The translations under genes and the position numbers were made by a program. From Pomphorhynchus laevis (taxonomy: Eukaryota; Acanthocephala; Palaeacanthocephala; Echinorhynchida; Pomphorhynchidae), in NCBI GenBank assembly GCA_012934845.2, contig WNNJ02002953.1, forward strand, positions 124,001-188,000: a DNA stretch of 64,000 bases. The letters run 5' to 3'. Shown piece after piece: positions 9,216 through 21,840 of the stretch; the stretch's first letter is position 1; every line of letters begins with the position of its first letter. Under the pieces are notes generated by a model that worked only from the letters and a program-made list of their open reading frames with translations, did no database searches and was not told the origin of the DNA.

Positions 9216-11870
9216 ATGCAGAGTAATCGTGAGCCTTTTTCACTGAATATCCTTCAGTGGAATTTGAGAGGTGCTTCTGCCCTTAGACTTCTATCCGGTA
9301 GAGATGCAGATGTTATAGTCATCCAGGAGACGCGGTCTATCCGTCTACCCCAGGACATTACTCGATTTATCCCAAAGCACATTTGTTCCCACTATACTCC
9401 GTACATAACCCCTCCTCACTCATCTTCATCTCAAGGACTCTTGACCTTAATTAAGTGCTCTTTAAGGTCCTCCCTCCTATTAAGCTATTCATGTCCAGCC
9501 ATGTCTTGTTTAGTAGATTCACTCTGTAAGAACGGTAAACGCCTCAGTCTAGCCGATGTCTATATCCGTCCTGGGGAGATACACAAGAGCCGTGTCACCC
9601 TGGATAGTATTATCGACAGCGGCTACGACATGATACTTGATGATTTCAACGACAGAACTGGTCGTTGGATCAATGCAGCACTTCGCAGAGCTAGGAACGG
9701 TTACTTGGAAGCTTATTCACAAACCACCTTCCTCTACCTTTCATTGCATATCAACAAATACAGTCCTCGATATTTTACTGCTTCACTCGAGGTGGTTGTT
9801 AAAGCCCCTCTGCACGGAGCAATCGCGCCAGCAATTGTCCACCTCTCATGACCTAATTCGTTGGAGAATTGAGGAAGATACGTTGCTTCGAAGGAGGTTT
9901 CACTTTGATCCAATCAGAGTGGCTTTCTTTCAAGCGGCTATCCAACTCTTTCCCAGAATAGGAAATGAGAGTATGACCGAATTTAATACCTACCTCTTTT
10001 CGCAAGCTAACGCGATTTTATCGACTACTTATAAAGGTCGTATATACAATCCTACTTCGACGAAACTCAAGGTCCTAGCGAAATTGCTGAACCTCCCTAA
10101 TCTCTCTGTTTCCGCCAGACAGGCTCTTTCGAATGAATACTAAAGCACTAGATATAGGTTCCAGCTGAGTAAGGATAGGACGAGTATTGCTCGCCTTAGT
10201 CCTTCTCAGTCTTCCTTTTGGAAGATTTTCAAAAAGTTTGTTTGCTGGAAGGAAAGATCATTGGGTTGGATAGGGAATGTAGGCCTTGATAAAGTTTTAG
10301 AGGAGTCACTAGCCCTACACAACTATGGAGCCACTCAATCACCTCAACCAATCCCGCCTTGGTGTAACTTCAGGAGTAGGGATCTATCTGTTACGGATAT
10401 CCTTAACTCATAGGGTCCACTCCTGGGCACCTCCAAATCCGTCGCTTCACTTTCTTCCCGTGTCTGTCAGCTTTTGACAGCTGATCAGAGAACAGAGGTG
10501 GCCGCTACAATGCTTTTAGCATCCCCATCCGATGTAGCAGGCATCAATATTAGTAAGCGTGTTTTTATTCCAAAGAAAAAATCCTGCTCATGCCCTAAAG
10601 ATCTGCGACCCATTTTGATTCAAAATGCCCTCGTGTCAATTTACAAAAAAGCGCTTGCGCGTAAAATCTGCGACCATTTAAGTAGGTGTAATTTGATCAC
10701 TCCAGGTTTTCATGGGTTCGTCAAAGGACGTCCGGTCCATTCAGCAGTTGGTGAGGTGGAGCAGTTTTGACGGGATAATAGCCATCATCTAGTTGTGGCT
10801 GTTTTTCTTGACTTTTCTGCTGCATTTAACCGCATCTCCATTCCTTTTGTGATCTCTTCTCTCAGGTCCCTCGGGTTGCCTGCGAGCATTGTGGACAGAG
10901 TGGAGATCCTGCTGTATACAAAGCGTTTTTACTATGAAGACGACCCAGATGCGCGTCAGTTCTACCCTATTACGGGTGTGCCTCAAGGTTCACCACTTTC
11001 TCCAATCTTGTATCTTGCTGCCTCCATTAATCTATTTAAAATATTTAAATATGAACAACGTCTAGTGGTGTACGCTGATGACACCACAGCCCTGTTCACT
11101 GGACTCAGGTGTAAAGACGTAGTCTCTGACATCAGCCCTTTCTTTTCAAGATTAAAAGACCAGCTACCCCAATCCAATCTTATTTTAAACTCTGCAAAAT
11201 CGCATATGGCAGTCTTTCATGGCTCCCCTGCAACAAAGAAAAAACTTAAGATACTAGCACTCTCTGCGCTCTCCACCATAGTTGCCTCTGAACCACTCCC
11301 CACCTTTACAAGTAGAGTAAAATACCTGGGATTCACCGTTTTGGTGAACTGGTCGGCTAATTTTCAAGATTAAAAGACCAGCTACCCCAATCCAATCTTA
11401 TTTTAAACTCTGCAAAATCGCATATGGCAGTCTTTCATGGCTCCCCTGCAACAAAGAAAAAACTTAAGATACTAGCACTCTCTGCGCTCTCCGCCATAGT
11501 TGCCTCTGAACCACTCCCCACCTTTACAAGTAGAGTAAAATACCTGGGATTCACCGTTTTGGTGAACTGGTCGGCTAAAATCGCATATGGCAGTCTTTCA
11601 TGGCTCCCCTGCAACAAAGAAAAAACTTAAGATACTAGCACTCTCTGCGCTCTCCACCATAGTTGCCTCTGAACCACTCCCCACCTTTACAAGTAGAGTA
11701 AAATACCTGGGATTCACCGTTTTGGTGAACTGGTCGACTAAAGCCGACCTTGATAGACTCAAACTTATCTTGAAGAGAGTTAGGTTGGCTCTGAAACGAG
11801 CTCAGCATCTGCCGCTGAATGGTAAAACCCAGGTACGCCTGGGGGTACCTGGGCTATCTCGGGATTAGTC
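9216..11870 (+). pseudogene. LINE copy A ORF2 (endonuclease - reverse transcriptase), broken
   Basis: The apurinic-type endonuclease opens with LNILQWNLRGA and VIVIQETRS, and GEIHKSR...DMILDDFNDRTGRW follows. The linker continues in a second frame (9637-10143). The RT follows: PKDLRPILIQNA, FHGFVKGRPVHSA, AVFLDFSAAFNRIS (first catalytic Asp), GVPQGSPLSPILY, then VVYADDTTAL near 11066-11086 (catalytic YADD). A TGA lies in the RT just before the FLDFSAAF block. The region after YADD is present three times in tandem (see the separate entry). No RNase H was seen. Confidence 0.8.
11143..11741 (+). repeat. Tandem triplication inside the LINE copy A RT
   Basis: The segment starting ttttcaagattaaaagacc at 11143 recurs at 11361 (period 218 bp). 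The segment starting aaaatcgcatatggc at 11414 recurs at 11577 (period 163 bp). Each copy encodes the post-YADD piece MAVFHGSPATKKKLKILALS. The copies are nearly identical, so the expansion is younger than the other damage. Confidence 0.85.
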
Positions 11871-12274
11871 TTCTTCTCAAGAGGACGTCCCCCTGAGCAA
11901 AAGCTAAGGTTTCTTAAGCTCCTCGTCTCTCGTTTACCCAGCATCGTCCGCACTGATTGGATTCTCCAAGGGGGGGGGTGAAAGACTCTGGGTGGTTCAG
12001 TCGGAAGGCGGCGTGTTGGATTGGTTGGGGGGCTCAGATCCCCATGGATTTGAGGCCAGAATAAAGGTGAAGACTCCGATAATAATGATTATGATGATTC
12101 GCTTCGGAACTATTTATCTTGGACTATTTATCGGTTGTAATTATTTATTTATCTTTTGTGAGTAAGAGAATCTATTATTATTGAATTTCTCTCAGGATTC
12201 CAAGTCGAATATTTTTTCTATAATTTTGAATTTCTCGTAGGATATCAAAAAAATGCATTTTTTTTAAATTTTAG

Positions 12275-13375
12275 ATGAAGCTACCGGGTGCTAATATTGA
12301 CTTATTCATGGACGATTTCGAACCAAGTAAAATCCGCGACCATTTAAGTAGGCGTAATTTGATCCCTCCAGGTTTTCATGGGTTCGTCAAAGGTCGCTCG
12401 GTCCATTCAGCAGTTGGTGAGGTGGAGCAGTTTTGTCGGGATAATAGCCATCGTCTAGTTGTGGCTGTTTTCCTTGACGGTTCTGCTGCATTTGACCGCA
12501 TCTCCATTCCTTTTGTGATCTCTTCTCTCAGGTCCCTCGGGTTGCCTGCAAGAATTGTGAACAGAGTGGAGATCCTGTTGTTTACCAAGCGATTTTACTA
12601 TGAAGACGACCCTGATGCGCGTCAGTTCTACTCTATTACGGGTGTACCTCAAGGATCCCCACTTTCTCCTATCTTATATCTTGCTGCCTCTATTAAACTA
12701 TTCAAAATATTTAAACGCGAACAACGTCTTGTGGTGTACGCTGATGACACCACAGCACTGTTCACTGGGACACAGGTGTAAAGACGTAGTCTCTGACATC
12801 AGCCGTTTCTTTTTAAGATTAAAAGATCAGTTACCCATATCCAATCTTATTTTAAACTCAGCTAAATCGCAGGTGGTCGTCTTTCATGGCACACCTGCTA
12901 CAAAGCAAAAACTTAAGAGATTAGCACTCTCTGCGCTCTCCTCCATATTTGCCTCTAAACCACTTCCCACCTTCACAAGTCGAGTAAAATACCTGGGGTT
13001 CACCGTTACGGTGAACTGGTCGGCGAAAGCTGACCTGGATAGACTCAAACGTATCCTGAAGAAAGCTAGGCGAGCCATGAAACGGGCTCAACATCTGTCA
13101 TTGAAAGGGAAAACCTAGGTGCGCCTCTGGGGCACTTGGGCTATCTCGGGATTAGTCTTATTTTCGAGAGGACGTCCCTCAGAGCAAAGGCTAAGGTTTC
13201 TTAAGCTTCTCGTCTCTCGTTTACCCAGCATAGTCCGTCTCGATTGGATTCTTCGGGGGTGAAAGACCCCGGGTGGTTCAGTCGAAAGGCGGCGTGTTGG
13301 ATCGATTGGTGGGCTCAGATCCCCATGAATTTGATGCCATAAAAGAGAAAGTAGAAGACATGAATAGTTGAAGAC
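12275..13375 (+). mobile_element. LINE copy B, RT and 3' UTR only
   Basis: LINE homology starts at about 12325 (KIRDHLSRRNLIPPGFHGFVKG) and runs through FLDGSAAFDRIS, GVPQGSPLSPILYLAA and VVYADDTTALFTG, then in another frame to the shared 3' UTR block at 13255-13330. One frame change follows YADD. The 50 bp before the homology read as ttttag followed by ATGAAGCTACCGGGTGCTAA, a possible stray exon border. This is a truncated copy, closer to copy A than to copy C. Confidence 0.8.
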
Positions 13376-13489
13376 TGAAGTTGTGCTGCCGTTTTTTCTG
13401 ACTATGATATGACTTGTCTGTTTTTTTTTCTTGCATGCTACTTATAGGTTATTGATGTATTTAATAAAATCGTTGTTGTTGGAGGATCG

Positions 13490-16400
13490 TTGTGACTTGT
13501 CGTAAGTCGTTACGAAAATGTACACGTCGGAGCTATCAAGAGATTTTACCCGAGAAACAATTTAGCTTTTTCAATGGAATTCGCTGGTAATGGTAAGATA
13601 TTAAACTCTTATATTGGAAATCATGACTTAAAGGTAAGCGATTTATTGCCCGTGTTTTCAAAAGAGTCAAGGGGTACTTCCCCTTATTCCGAAACTTCAG
13701 AATCTAGCATTAATTTCATTTACAAAGCCTCTGGAGAGGTACAAATTATTCAACCTGTTTCTAAGAGACTTCACGAAACTATGTAATAATAGAGTTATTT
13801 TCAACTCTGTACGATTCTATGAGACAACGATCAAAATTTCGTTTGTAAGCACGGACCTAATGTACGAATTTGACCGATTTCTTTGCGAAAAATCTAACCC
13901 ACTTAGGTTCTATTAAATTAAAGCCTATATAGGCGACACTAAAAATAGGCAATTTCCCCCTCAGCTTGAGGAGGAGGACATACAGTCGCTAAAAAAATAT
14001 TTAAAATCCATTCCGTGCGTACAGTCAAATTCAAATCAGGAGAAGATTTGCCCATTGATTTCTGCAATGCGGATGCTGATAAAGCGCACACTCTTTCGAA
14101 CTCTGCCTCCAACCCCTTCCTGGGGTATAATCTTAAGTTCTAAATTATTGAACAGAATGACAGGACGTACCTCCATTGCAACGTGTGGGACCAATTGGGG
14201 TCGTCCTGTATTTCCAAGTGTATATGTGGAGTGTGTAGTCCGGACTGCTGTGATGTTTCAGAAGATGTAAGTTCTTCAAAGCTTACCATAGTTCCTTCTC
14301 AAGTCCTTCACGTGCCAGTCCACACTCTGGTTATTCCGCGGTGGCTTCTGTCTCCTCAGACAAAATGTCCAACAAAGATATTTGGCAGTTATTGGACTCA
14401 AATAAAAAGTTCATACTAGCCCAGTTAGAGAGTATAATAGCTCCACTGGTTTCTGCCTTTTTTGGATCTTCAAATACGAATTCGATGCCACTTGAAAGCA
14501 GGCCTAAATCTAAGAAGCGTGGGGCTTCGGCTAAATCAGTGCCCCCACTTAAGTCTGGTAAATTATTGCAGCAGAAGGTGGCCGCCTCATCTCTGGGAGA
14601 TGAAGATATTGCCCTGGGGGTTCCGACACTGGATGAGGCTAGTGTTGAAAAGGGCAACCTTCCCGCACCTAGCTCTGTCTAGGTTGGCTTCCCCGTCCAA
14701 CTTATCTAACACAATGGTGAGTAAATCCGAGCCTTTTCTACTGAATATCCTTCAGTAGAATTCGGGAGGTGCTTTTGCCCTTAGACTTTTATCTGGTAGA
14801 GACGCAGATGTCTTAGTGCTTCAGGAGACGCGGTCTATACGTCTCTCCAAGGATATTACTCGATTTATCCCAAAGCATATTTGTTCATAACATACTCCGT
14901 ACATAATCCCTCCTCACTCCTCTTCATCTCAAGGTCTTCTAACCCTAGTTAAATGTTCTTTAAGATCTTCCCTCCTGTTAAGCTATTCTTGTCCGGCCCT
15001 GTCTTGTTGAGTAGTTTCACTCTGTAAGAACAGTAAACGCTTTAGTCTAGCCAATGTCTACATGCGTCCAGGTGAGATTCACAAAAATCATGACATCCTA
15101 GATAGGATTATTGATAGCGGCTATGACATGGTACTTGGTGACTTTAACAACAGGACTGGTCGTTGGATTAATGCAACACTCCGCAGAGCCAGGAACGACT
15201 CCCTTATTCATAAATCACCGTCCCCCGCCTTTTATTGCTCAACAACTAATTCTCTCCTCGACATATTACTGCTTCAAATGATGTGGTTGTTGAAACCCAT
15301 CTGTACTGAGCAGTCGCGCCGAAAACAGATCACCTCTCGTGACCTAATTCATTGGCGGATAGAGGAAGATACGTTGCTTAGGAGAAGATATCACTTTGAC
15401 CCAATCAGTGTGGCTTTATTTCAAGCAGCTATCCTACTCTTCCCCAGAATTGATAATGAGAGTTTGACAGAATTTAATTCTTCCCTCTCATCGCAAGCCA
15501 CTGCGTTTCTTTCGACTCCCTATAAAGGTCATATATATAAACCCATTCCAACAAAACTCAAGGTACTAGCTAAAATGCTACATTTCCCTAATCTCTCAGT
15601 TTCCATCAGACAAGTCCTCTCGAATGAATACTGGAGCACTAGATTTAGGTTCCAGCTGAGCAGGGAAAAGGTGTTCATTGCTCCCATTAAGCCTTCTCAG
15701 TCTGTTTTTGGAAGACATTTAAGAGGGAGAAGTTTGTCTGCTAGAAGGAAAGAGCATTGGCTTGGATCGGTAGCACAGGCCTTGACAAAGTTTTGGAGGA
15801 GTCACTATCCCTACATAAATATGGAGTCACTCTATCTCCCCGACAAATCCCGCCTTGGGCCAACTTCAGGATCAGGGACTTATCTGTCACAGATATCCTA
15901 AACTCCTGGAGGCCACTTCTAGGCACCTCCAAATACCACGCGTCACTCTTTACTCGGGTCTGTCAGCTTTTGACAGACAGTCAGAGAAAATAGGTCGCTA
16001 TCACTATGCTACTAGCCTCCCCGTCCGATGTTGCTGGCATTAATATCAGCCGTCGTTTTAATGCCAAAAAAGAAATCGATATCATGTCCTAAAGATCTGC
16101 GACCTATCTCGATTCAAAACTCCCTCATCTCCATTTATAAAAAAGCGCTTGAGCGTAAAATCTGCGACCATCTATGTAGACCAAATTTAATCCCACCAGG
16201 TTTTCATGGGTACGTAAAAGATCGCTCGGTCCATTCAGCAATAGGTGAAGTGCATCAGTTTTGTCAAGACAACAGCCATCAGCTTGCTGTGACTGTCTTT
16301 CTTGACTTTTCTGCAACATTTAACCGAATTTCCATTCCTTTTATTATCCCTTCTCTCAGGTCCTTTGGGTTACCTGCGAGAATTGTTAACAGGGTGGAAA

Positions 16401-17190
16401 TATTGTTATTTACCAAGCGAGTCTTCTATGAAGACGACCCTGATGCACAACAGTTCTATTTTTTACGGGTGTACCTCAAGAATCCCCACTTTCTCCAATG
16501 TTGTATCTTGCTGTCTCCATTATACTCTACAAAAAATTTAAACGCGATCAACATCTAGTGGTATATGCTGATGATACCACAACACTGTTCTCTGGACGCA
16601 GGTCTAAAGATGTAGTCTCTGAAATCAGCCGTTTCTTTTTAAGATTAAAAGATCAGTTGCTCTCGTCCTATCTTGTTTTAAACTCCGAAAAATTGCAAGT
16701 GGTTGTCTTTCATAGCGCCCTTGCCACTGAAAAGACACTTAAGAGACTAGCACTATCTGCACTCTCCTCCATTTTGCAGCCTCAACCACTCCCTATCTTC
16801 ACGAATCGAGTAAAATATCTGTGGTTCACCGTTACGATAAATTGGTCGGAAAAAGCTGGCCTGGATAGACTCCAACGTATTCTGAAGAGAGCTAGTGTGC
16901 CCTGAAACGGGCTCAGCATCTATCATTGAATGGGAAAACTCAAGTGCGCCTTTGGGGTACTTGGGTATATCGGAATTAGTCTTCTTTATAAGAGGACGTC
17001 CCAATGAGCAAAGATTGAGATTTCTTAAGCTACTCATTTGGTGATTACCAAGCACAGTCCGCCTCGACTGGATTCTTCAATGTGGGGTGAAATACCCTGG
17101 GTGGTTAAGTCGGAGAGCGGCGTCTTGGATTAGCTGGATGGCTAAGATCCCACTGGACCTGAAGCGGTAAAGACAAATGAAGACATTAAG
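13490..17190 (+). mobile_element. LINE copy C, nearly full length, dead
   Basis: ORF1 pieces lie at 13574-13786, 14055-14419 and 14341-14682. ORF2 starts near 14714 (SEPFLLNILQ) and is carried by frames 15062-15901, 16028-16558 and 16498-16905. RT landmarks: CPKDLRPISIQNSLISIYKK, PPGFHGYVKDRSVHSA, TVFLDFSATFNRIS and VVYADDTTTLF. The 3' UTR at 17085-17180 matches copies A and B. Several frame breaks are evident. The copy is collinear with A, so the cluster formed by repeated insertion of one family. Confidence 0.85.
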
Positions 17191-17279
17191 AACTGGCGTT
17201 TTGCTTTTCTTATGTTTTTCTTATGTTTTTATTATTAAACTTTTTTAGTAATTGTAGCTTATTATTTAAGTCTTTATTT

Positions 17280-18510
17280 TTAAAACGGCACGCACAGGAT
17301 AAATGTGCAACCACGGAAACACTATCGGTGCATCAAAGAATCCAACAGGTTTTGCTTTCAATGAGATACAGTCAAAGAAGGATTAAAGGTTAGTGATATT
17401 GCAAATATCTCTGTTTCTAGCACGGAGGGTGAACTCGCTCCTGTGCCAAAATTAACTAACTTGGTAGCGATAAAGATGAAAAACCACGGGAGAAAATATC
17501 TCTCTATAACATTTTTGAGAGAGTTCGTTTCAAAATTTTAGAAGAGAATTCTTTTCGATTATATTCGATTCCTCGAAGGGGAAACTCGAATTTATTTTTC
17601 TTCTCCAGATCTGGCTTACTCATATCTAGACTACTTCACAAAAAACTTGTCTGACTATGGCTCGGCTGATTATAAGCCCATTCAAGCAACTTTAAAGGTT
17701 TCAAATTTTCCTCATATGCCTCTGATGAAGATATTGAAAACATCAAGAAGGACTTCAAGGTGACAAACACTAGCCCCATTACGGGGAAAATGGTCTAGCC
17801 ATTTATATTTCGTTGTGCTCCACTGCCGTGAATAATGCTAAGCTCCTTGCTAACAGCAAGTGCAACCCATTCTTGGGTTACAATCTGATTTTCACAGTAA
17901 CTGAGACAGACTCACATACGTTCTCACATTGAAATAGATGCTATAGATGGGGACACGGGCCTACACTTGTTATATACCCCATACTTGTGGTGTATGTGGG
18001 GCAGGGTAAGTCCACAAAGGTAACTGTGCCCTCTCTACTCAACGCTCTAACTTTGGAGGACCACACCCGGCGTGGTATAGACGTTGCCCCTTATCCAAGG
18101 CTTATAAAAGATGACACATCGGTTCACCGGCACCTAAACCAGCTTGCTTTGATGTAGCCTCGGCAAATCCTTTGTGAGGTAAGAATGACCGATCGCGATG
18201 TTGTGACTTTGATGGATACAAGAATGCAGATCTTGAAAGAGGAATTTCAATCCATTGTTGTCAACTTATTAAAAGAACATGTGAAATTGCGTTCACCTGT
18301 TTCTGTTTTCTCAAAGGCCAAGAGGCCACAAGTGTCCAAAAAGAGGCCTGCTGTAAGACCACCTTTAGCTCCGAAGAAATTTGCAAGGACTATTGGATCG
18401 CAATGGGCGATAGCCCAGGGAAATGAAGGCAATGCCGGTGGGCAAGTGTCTTCTCCTGGTGAGGATGGGAGTGATAAGGGCAACCTTCTATCTCCTGGAT
18501 CCTGCTAGGT
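17280..18510 (+). mobile_element. LINE copy D, ORF1 region only
   Basis: Homologous to ORF1 of copies A and C, most clearly in the final frame 18185-18508 (MTDRDVVTLMDTRMQILKEE, then a basic RPQVSKKRPAVRPPLAPKK stretch). A degraded knuckle region lies near 17930-18090. It stops at 18510 where the minus-strand L2/CR1-like LINE begins. ORF2 is absent on both sides of that element, so copy D is truncated and not merely split. Confidence 0.7.
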
Positions 18511-18514
18511 GTAG

Positions 18515-21500
18515 GCATGCTACTCCAAGGGAGGAGGTATGCTAGGTTGACGGGGGAAGATCCACATTATTTTGGACTTGTCGGTGTTTAGAAAGAGATA
18601 AATATGGAAGAGGCGTTTGTAGATAAAAGAAAGACAGTTGGAGGCAGAAATGCCGATATCGTGTATGCGATGGGCGGGTGCATGAGCATATATGCTGATG
18701 TCTTCGGCGTATTGCATGAAATTAAAGAAGTAAGGTTTTAAAAACGGAGAGAGATCTCCATACAAAAGAGAGAAAAGTAGGGGACCTAGGACTGAACCTT
18801 GTTGGACCTCGCAGAAAATAGGGATGGGAGTGGAGGATGGTGCATTATAACAGACGCGAAAAGAACGGTCGGATAGATATGAGGCAAGCCATATTCCGGA
18901 GGAGGAATAAAATCCATATTTATAACAAGGGAGAGAACGGAGGATGGTGTGGTCGACAATGTCGAAGGCGGAGGAGAGGTCGATGGAGATGAGAACACTA
19001 TATAGAGCCTTGTCTCGAGAAATGAGTAAGTCGTTGTAAACTTTCATGCAGGCGATTTCCGTGGAGTAATTAGAGCAGAAATCGGATTGGAAAGGAGGGT
19101 ACAGATTGGATGACGAGAGATAAGCGTTGATCTGTATTAAGATGAGGCGTTCTAAGAGCTTAGAAAGAGTAGGGAGTAGTGAAATGGGGCGATAGCTAGA
19201 AGGAAGGGAGGGGCCGAGCGATTGTTTCCTAAGGAAAGGACGAACGATGGCGGATTTCCATTGTGAAGTTAAGATACGACTGCAGATTGACGAGTCAAAC
19301 AATGTGGTGAAGAAAGGGGATATCGATGAGCATATGGATTTAAGTATGGGGGTTAGCAGGGGATCGGCAGGTGAGGTTTTGTTGGGCAAGAACATGAGGA
19401 AAGATGATACTTCGGCAGGTGAGACAGCGATAAGATGAAAGAGTTTCGGGAGGATAATGCGATGCGGGGAATAGTTGGATGCGATTGAGACGGGGGTGTG
19501 AGAGAGAGCAATGTGGATACTGTGGTCTGGAGAAATGATGAATAATCATTATTATTGTTGTTAGACGAAGAGCAGTGAGCAAGGATTGAGTTAAAAGTAT
19601 GCCAGAGAAACTTAGAGTTAAATAAAGTGATGATTTTATGCTGTCAGAAGGAGTTGCACTTGATACGTATTATGTTGAGATGCGACCGGTGAAGAGCAAG
19701 ATAGGAATCACAGAGAGACGGAGAGAGCGAGCGGAAATCACGTCTAAGAGAGCGGTGATGGACAAGAAAAGCATGACGGAGTCGACGCTTTGAGAGTATG
19801 CATTGGATGTCAAACCATGGGGAACGGTGCCAGTGACGGTGTGGTTGAGTGTTGAAGGGCAAGAGAAGATCGAGAGTGAAGGTGAGTTCATATCCGAAAA
19901 GAAAGCCGAGATCGTGAAGAGAGGATGATGTTATTGTGGGAGATGATATATACGATTTGAATAAGACAGAGCGGAGAAGAGGGAGATCAAGATTTCTCCA
20001 AGGGCTACGTGGGATGGTAGGTGTGTGAGTCGGGTGTGGTTGGAAGTGAGATCAAGGGTGACGAGAAAGTGATCGGACAGACCAGGATTGGAGATCGACA
20101 GTGATGTGTAGACAGGAAAATGATCGGGGACAGTGATGATGTCGAGTGCCCTGCCAAGGATATGTGTGGGGCAGTGGATATTAGTTTGCAGTCGTAGTTA
20201 GATAGAATGTTGATGAATCGGATGGTATCATTGGAAGAGGGGCGGTCGAGGCTGATGTTGAATTCCCCAAGAGCGAGTGAAGCGATGGAGGAGAAAGAAC
20301 AGTGAGACAGGAGGTCAGCGAGTTCTTTAAAATATAAGGAGGTAGGAGCTGATGAACCAGGACGGTATACAATGGCGAGATCCAGAATGATCGGGCTAGA
20401 AGAACGACAAGTGAGCAATTCAAAAGAGCAAGGACTGAAAGTGGGAGTGAGTTTGCGAAGAGACGCGGGGTGATGGGTGAATGCGAATATGCTGCAAAGA
20501 TAAGAGAATTTAGAAAGGGATCCGCTAAGTCGGGCGAATTCAACTGATTGGCAACCGACAAATAGCAGACGGCGAATTGAAAGGTTTTCGGAATCGGAAT
20601 GCCAGGATTCGGTGAGGCAGAAGAGATCGATGGATTGCTTGGTGAATAGGTTGACTATAAGATCGGATTTATAGAGAATATATCTAGTGTTGAAGAGGCC
20701 GAGGTGATAACCGTGTGTGGTGGTGATAGGGTATAGCGGAGAGGACAAAGAGGAAGATGGAGCGCCATCGAATTTAATAGCGGGTGTGGACAACTTGAAA
20801 ATTTTCGTCGATGTTTCGGATGGAGAGAGATGTTTCGCCGTTTTCCTCGCGACGGCGTTTTTCGATGCGGGCAGAAGAGAGTTGAGCGATTTTGGAGGTG
20901 TTGCGATCGGGGAAATGCGAGTGGCTGAAGAGAACATGAGTTCAAATCGTTGGGAGAGAACAGAGTGCGGGAGAGCGATGCTTGAATACAATTTTTAGGA
21001 GAGGGCTGAGAAGGATTAGATTGAGAAGACTTGTTTAGGCGGATGGATGAGCCTAAATACAATTTTCGGGAGAGGAGCTAGAACAAGATACGAGATGATG
21101 GATCTGAAGGCGGAAACATCGTGGGCGATACGTGCTTGTGGATATAATGAGGTGGAAGAAATGATATTAGTGACGACTACGTAACGATCGCGAGAAGGAA
21201 AGCTTTTCCGTGAAGGAGCACGAATGACGTCAGTGGGTGAGATCATGATATGAGAGCTAGGAGTTGAGGATATGAAGGGAGTAGATTTGACATCGGAAGA
21301 TATAGACGATAGAGATTTTATGGAGGGTAGCAAGTGATGTGAGAAAATATTATGAGTGGAAGGGGCTTGGAGGTTGATGGAGGTGATTTTGATTAATGTA
21401 TGTAGGTTATTGAGAAACGAGACAGGAGGGACGGGACGGGGTGTCGGGGAGTGAAGATGATATGGGATGGGAAGTGTATATGGTTATAGGATCATTGGTC

Positions 21501-21600
21501 GGAGAAAGGAGATCGGAAACGACAGGGGAAGTTTGAGTGGGCGTGTTGGAGGTTGATATGTGCTTATGGGAGAGGTTGCAGATTAGTTTGTTCGCACAAA
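18515..21600 (-). mobile_element. L2/CR1-like LINE, 5' and central parts, dead
   Basis: Read on the minus strand from 21600: an ORF1-like frame (21333-21016), an endonuclease frame (20991-20005 with DLFCLTESWHSDSENLS and LALGEFNISLD), then RT (19395-18520) with SYRPISLLPTLSKLLERLI, SIDLSSAFDIVDHTIL, QQGSVLGPLLFSLLYGDLSP and QYAEDISIYAHAP. AEDI stands where (A/V)DD is expected, so the catalytic double Asp is lost. The RT ends shortly after this point, without the C-terminal domain and without a 3' tail. Since LINEs normally keep the 3' end, the missing 3' end implies a later deletion or rearrangement at 18.51 kb. Confidence 0.8.
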
Positions 21601-21679
21601 ATCCACATAGAAAGTCTTATTTAGACTTACTGTTGTCTACGGTAATTGTGGTTCAGACTGCAACTAATCTGTGAGCGCT

Positions 21680-21840
21680 GCGAGCCGATCTGCAACTGAT
21701 TGAATTGATCTGTGACTGATTGAATTGATCTGCAACTGATTGAATTGATCTGCGATTGATTGAATAGATCTGCAACTGATAGAATTGATCTGCCACTGAT
21801 TGAATTGATATGCAACTGATTGAATTGATTTGTAATGTAT
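21680..21840. repeat. Minisatellite, about 20-21-bp unit (ctgcaactgattgaattgat)
   Basis: About seven head-to-tail copies of ctgcaactgattgaattgat with small changes. A short outlying piece of two copies lies at about 22290-22335, so the array has been split or copied. Confidence 0.85.

Larger units (their letters stand above)
7700..12100 (+). mobile_element. LINE copy A (Jockey/R1-like), nearly full length, dead
   Basis: A two-ORF non-LTR retrotransposon. ORF1 lies at about 7732-9063 in more than one frame and ends with a zinc-knuckle region. ORF2 begins at ATG 9216 (NILQWNLRGA, the endonuclease start) and runs to about 11870 through the RT. The 3' UTR has a G-rich tract near 11972-11980 and a GGTGAAAG...GGTGGTTCAGTCG block shared with copies B, C and E, then ends in a run of ataatgatt-like repeats near 12070-12100. 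Frame changes and stop codons break both ORFs, so it cannot move by itself. The clade call rests on EN plus RT motifs and the CCHC ORF1. Confidence 0.85.

Noticed and set aside
20717-20998. Plus-strand 93-codon frame as a gene
   Set aside because: It is a shadow of the endonuclease region of the minus-strand L2/CR1-like LINE.
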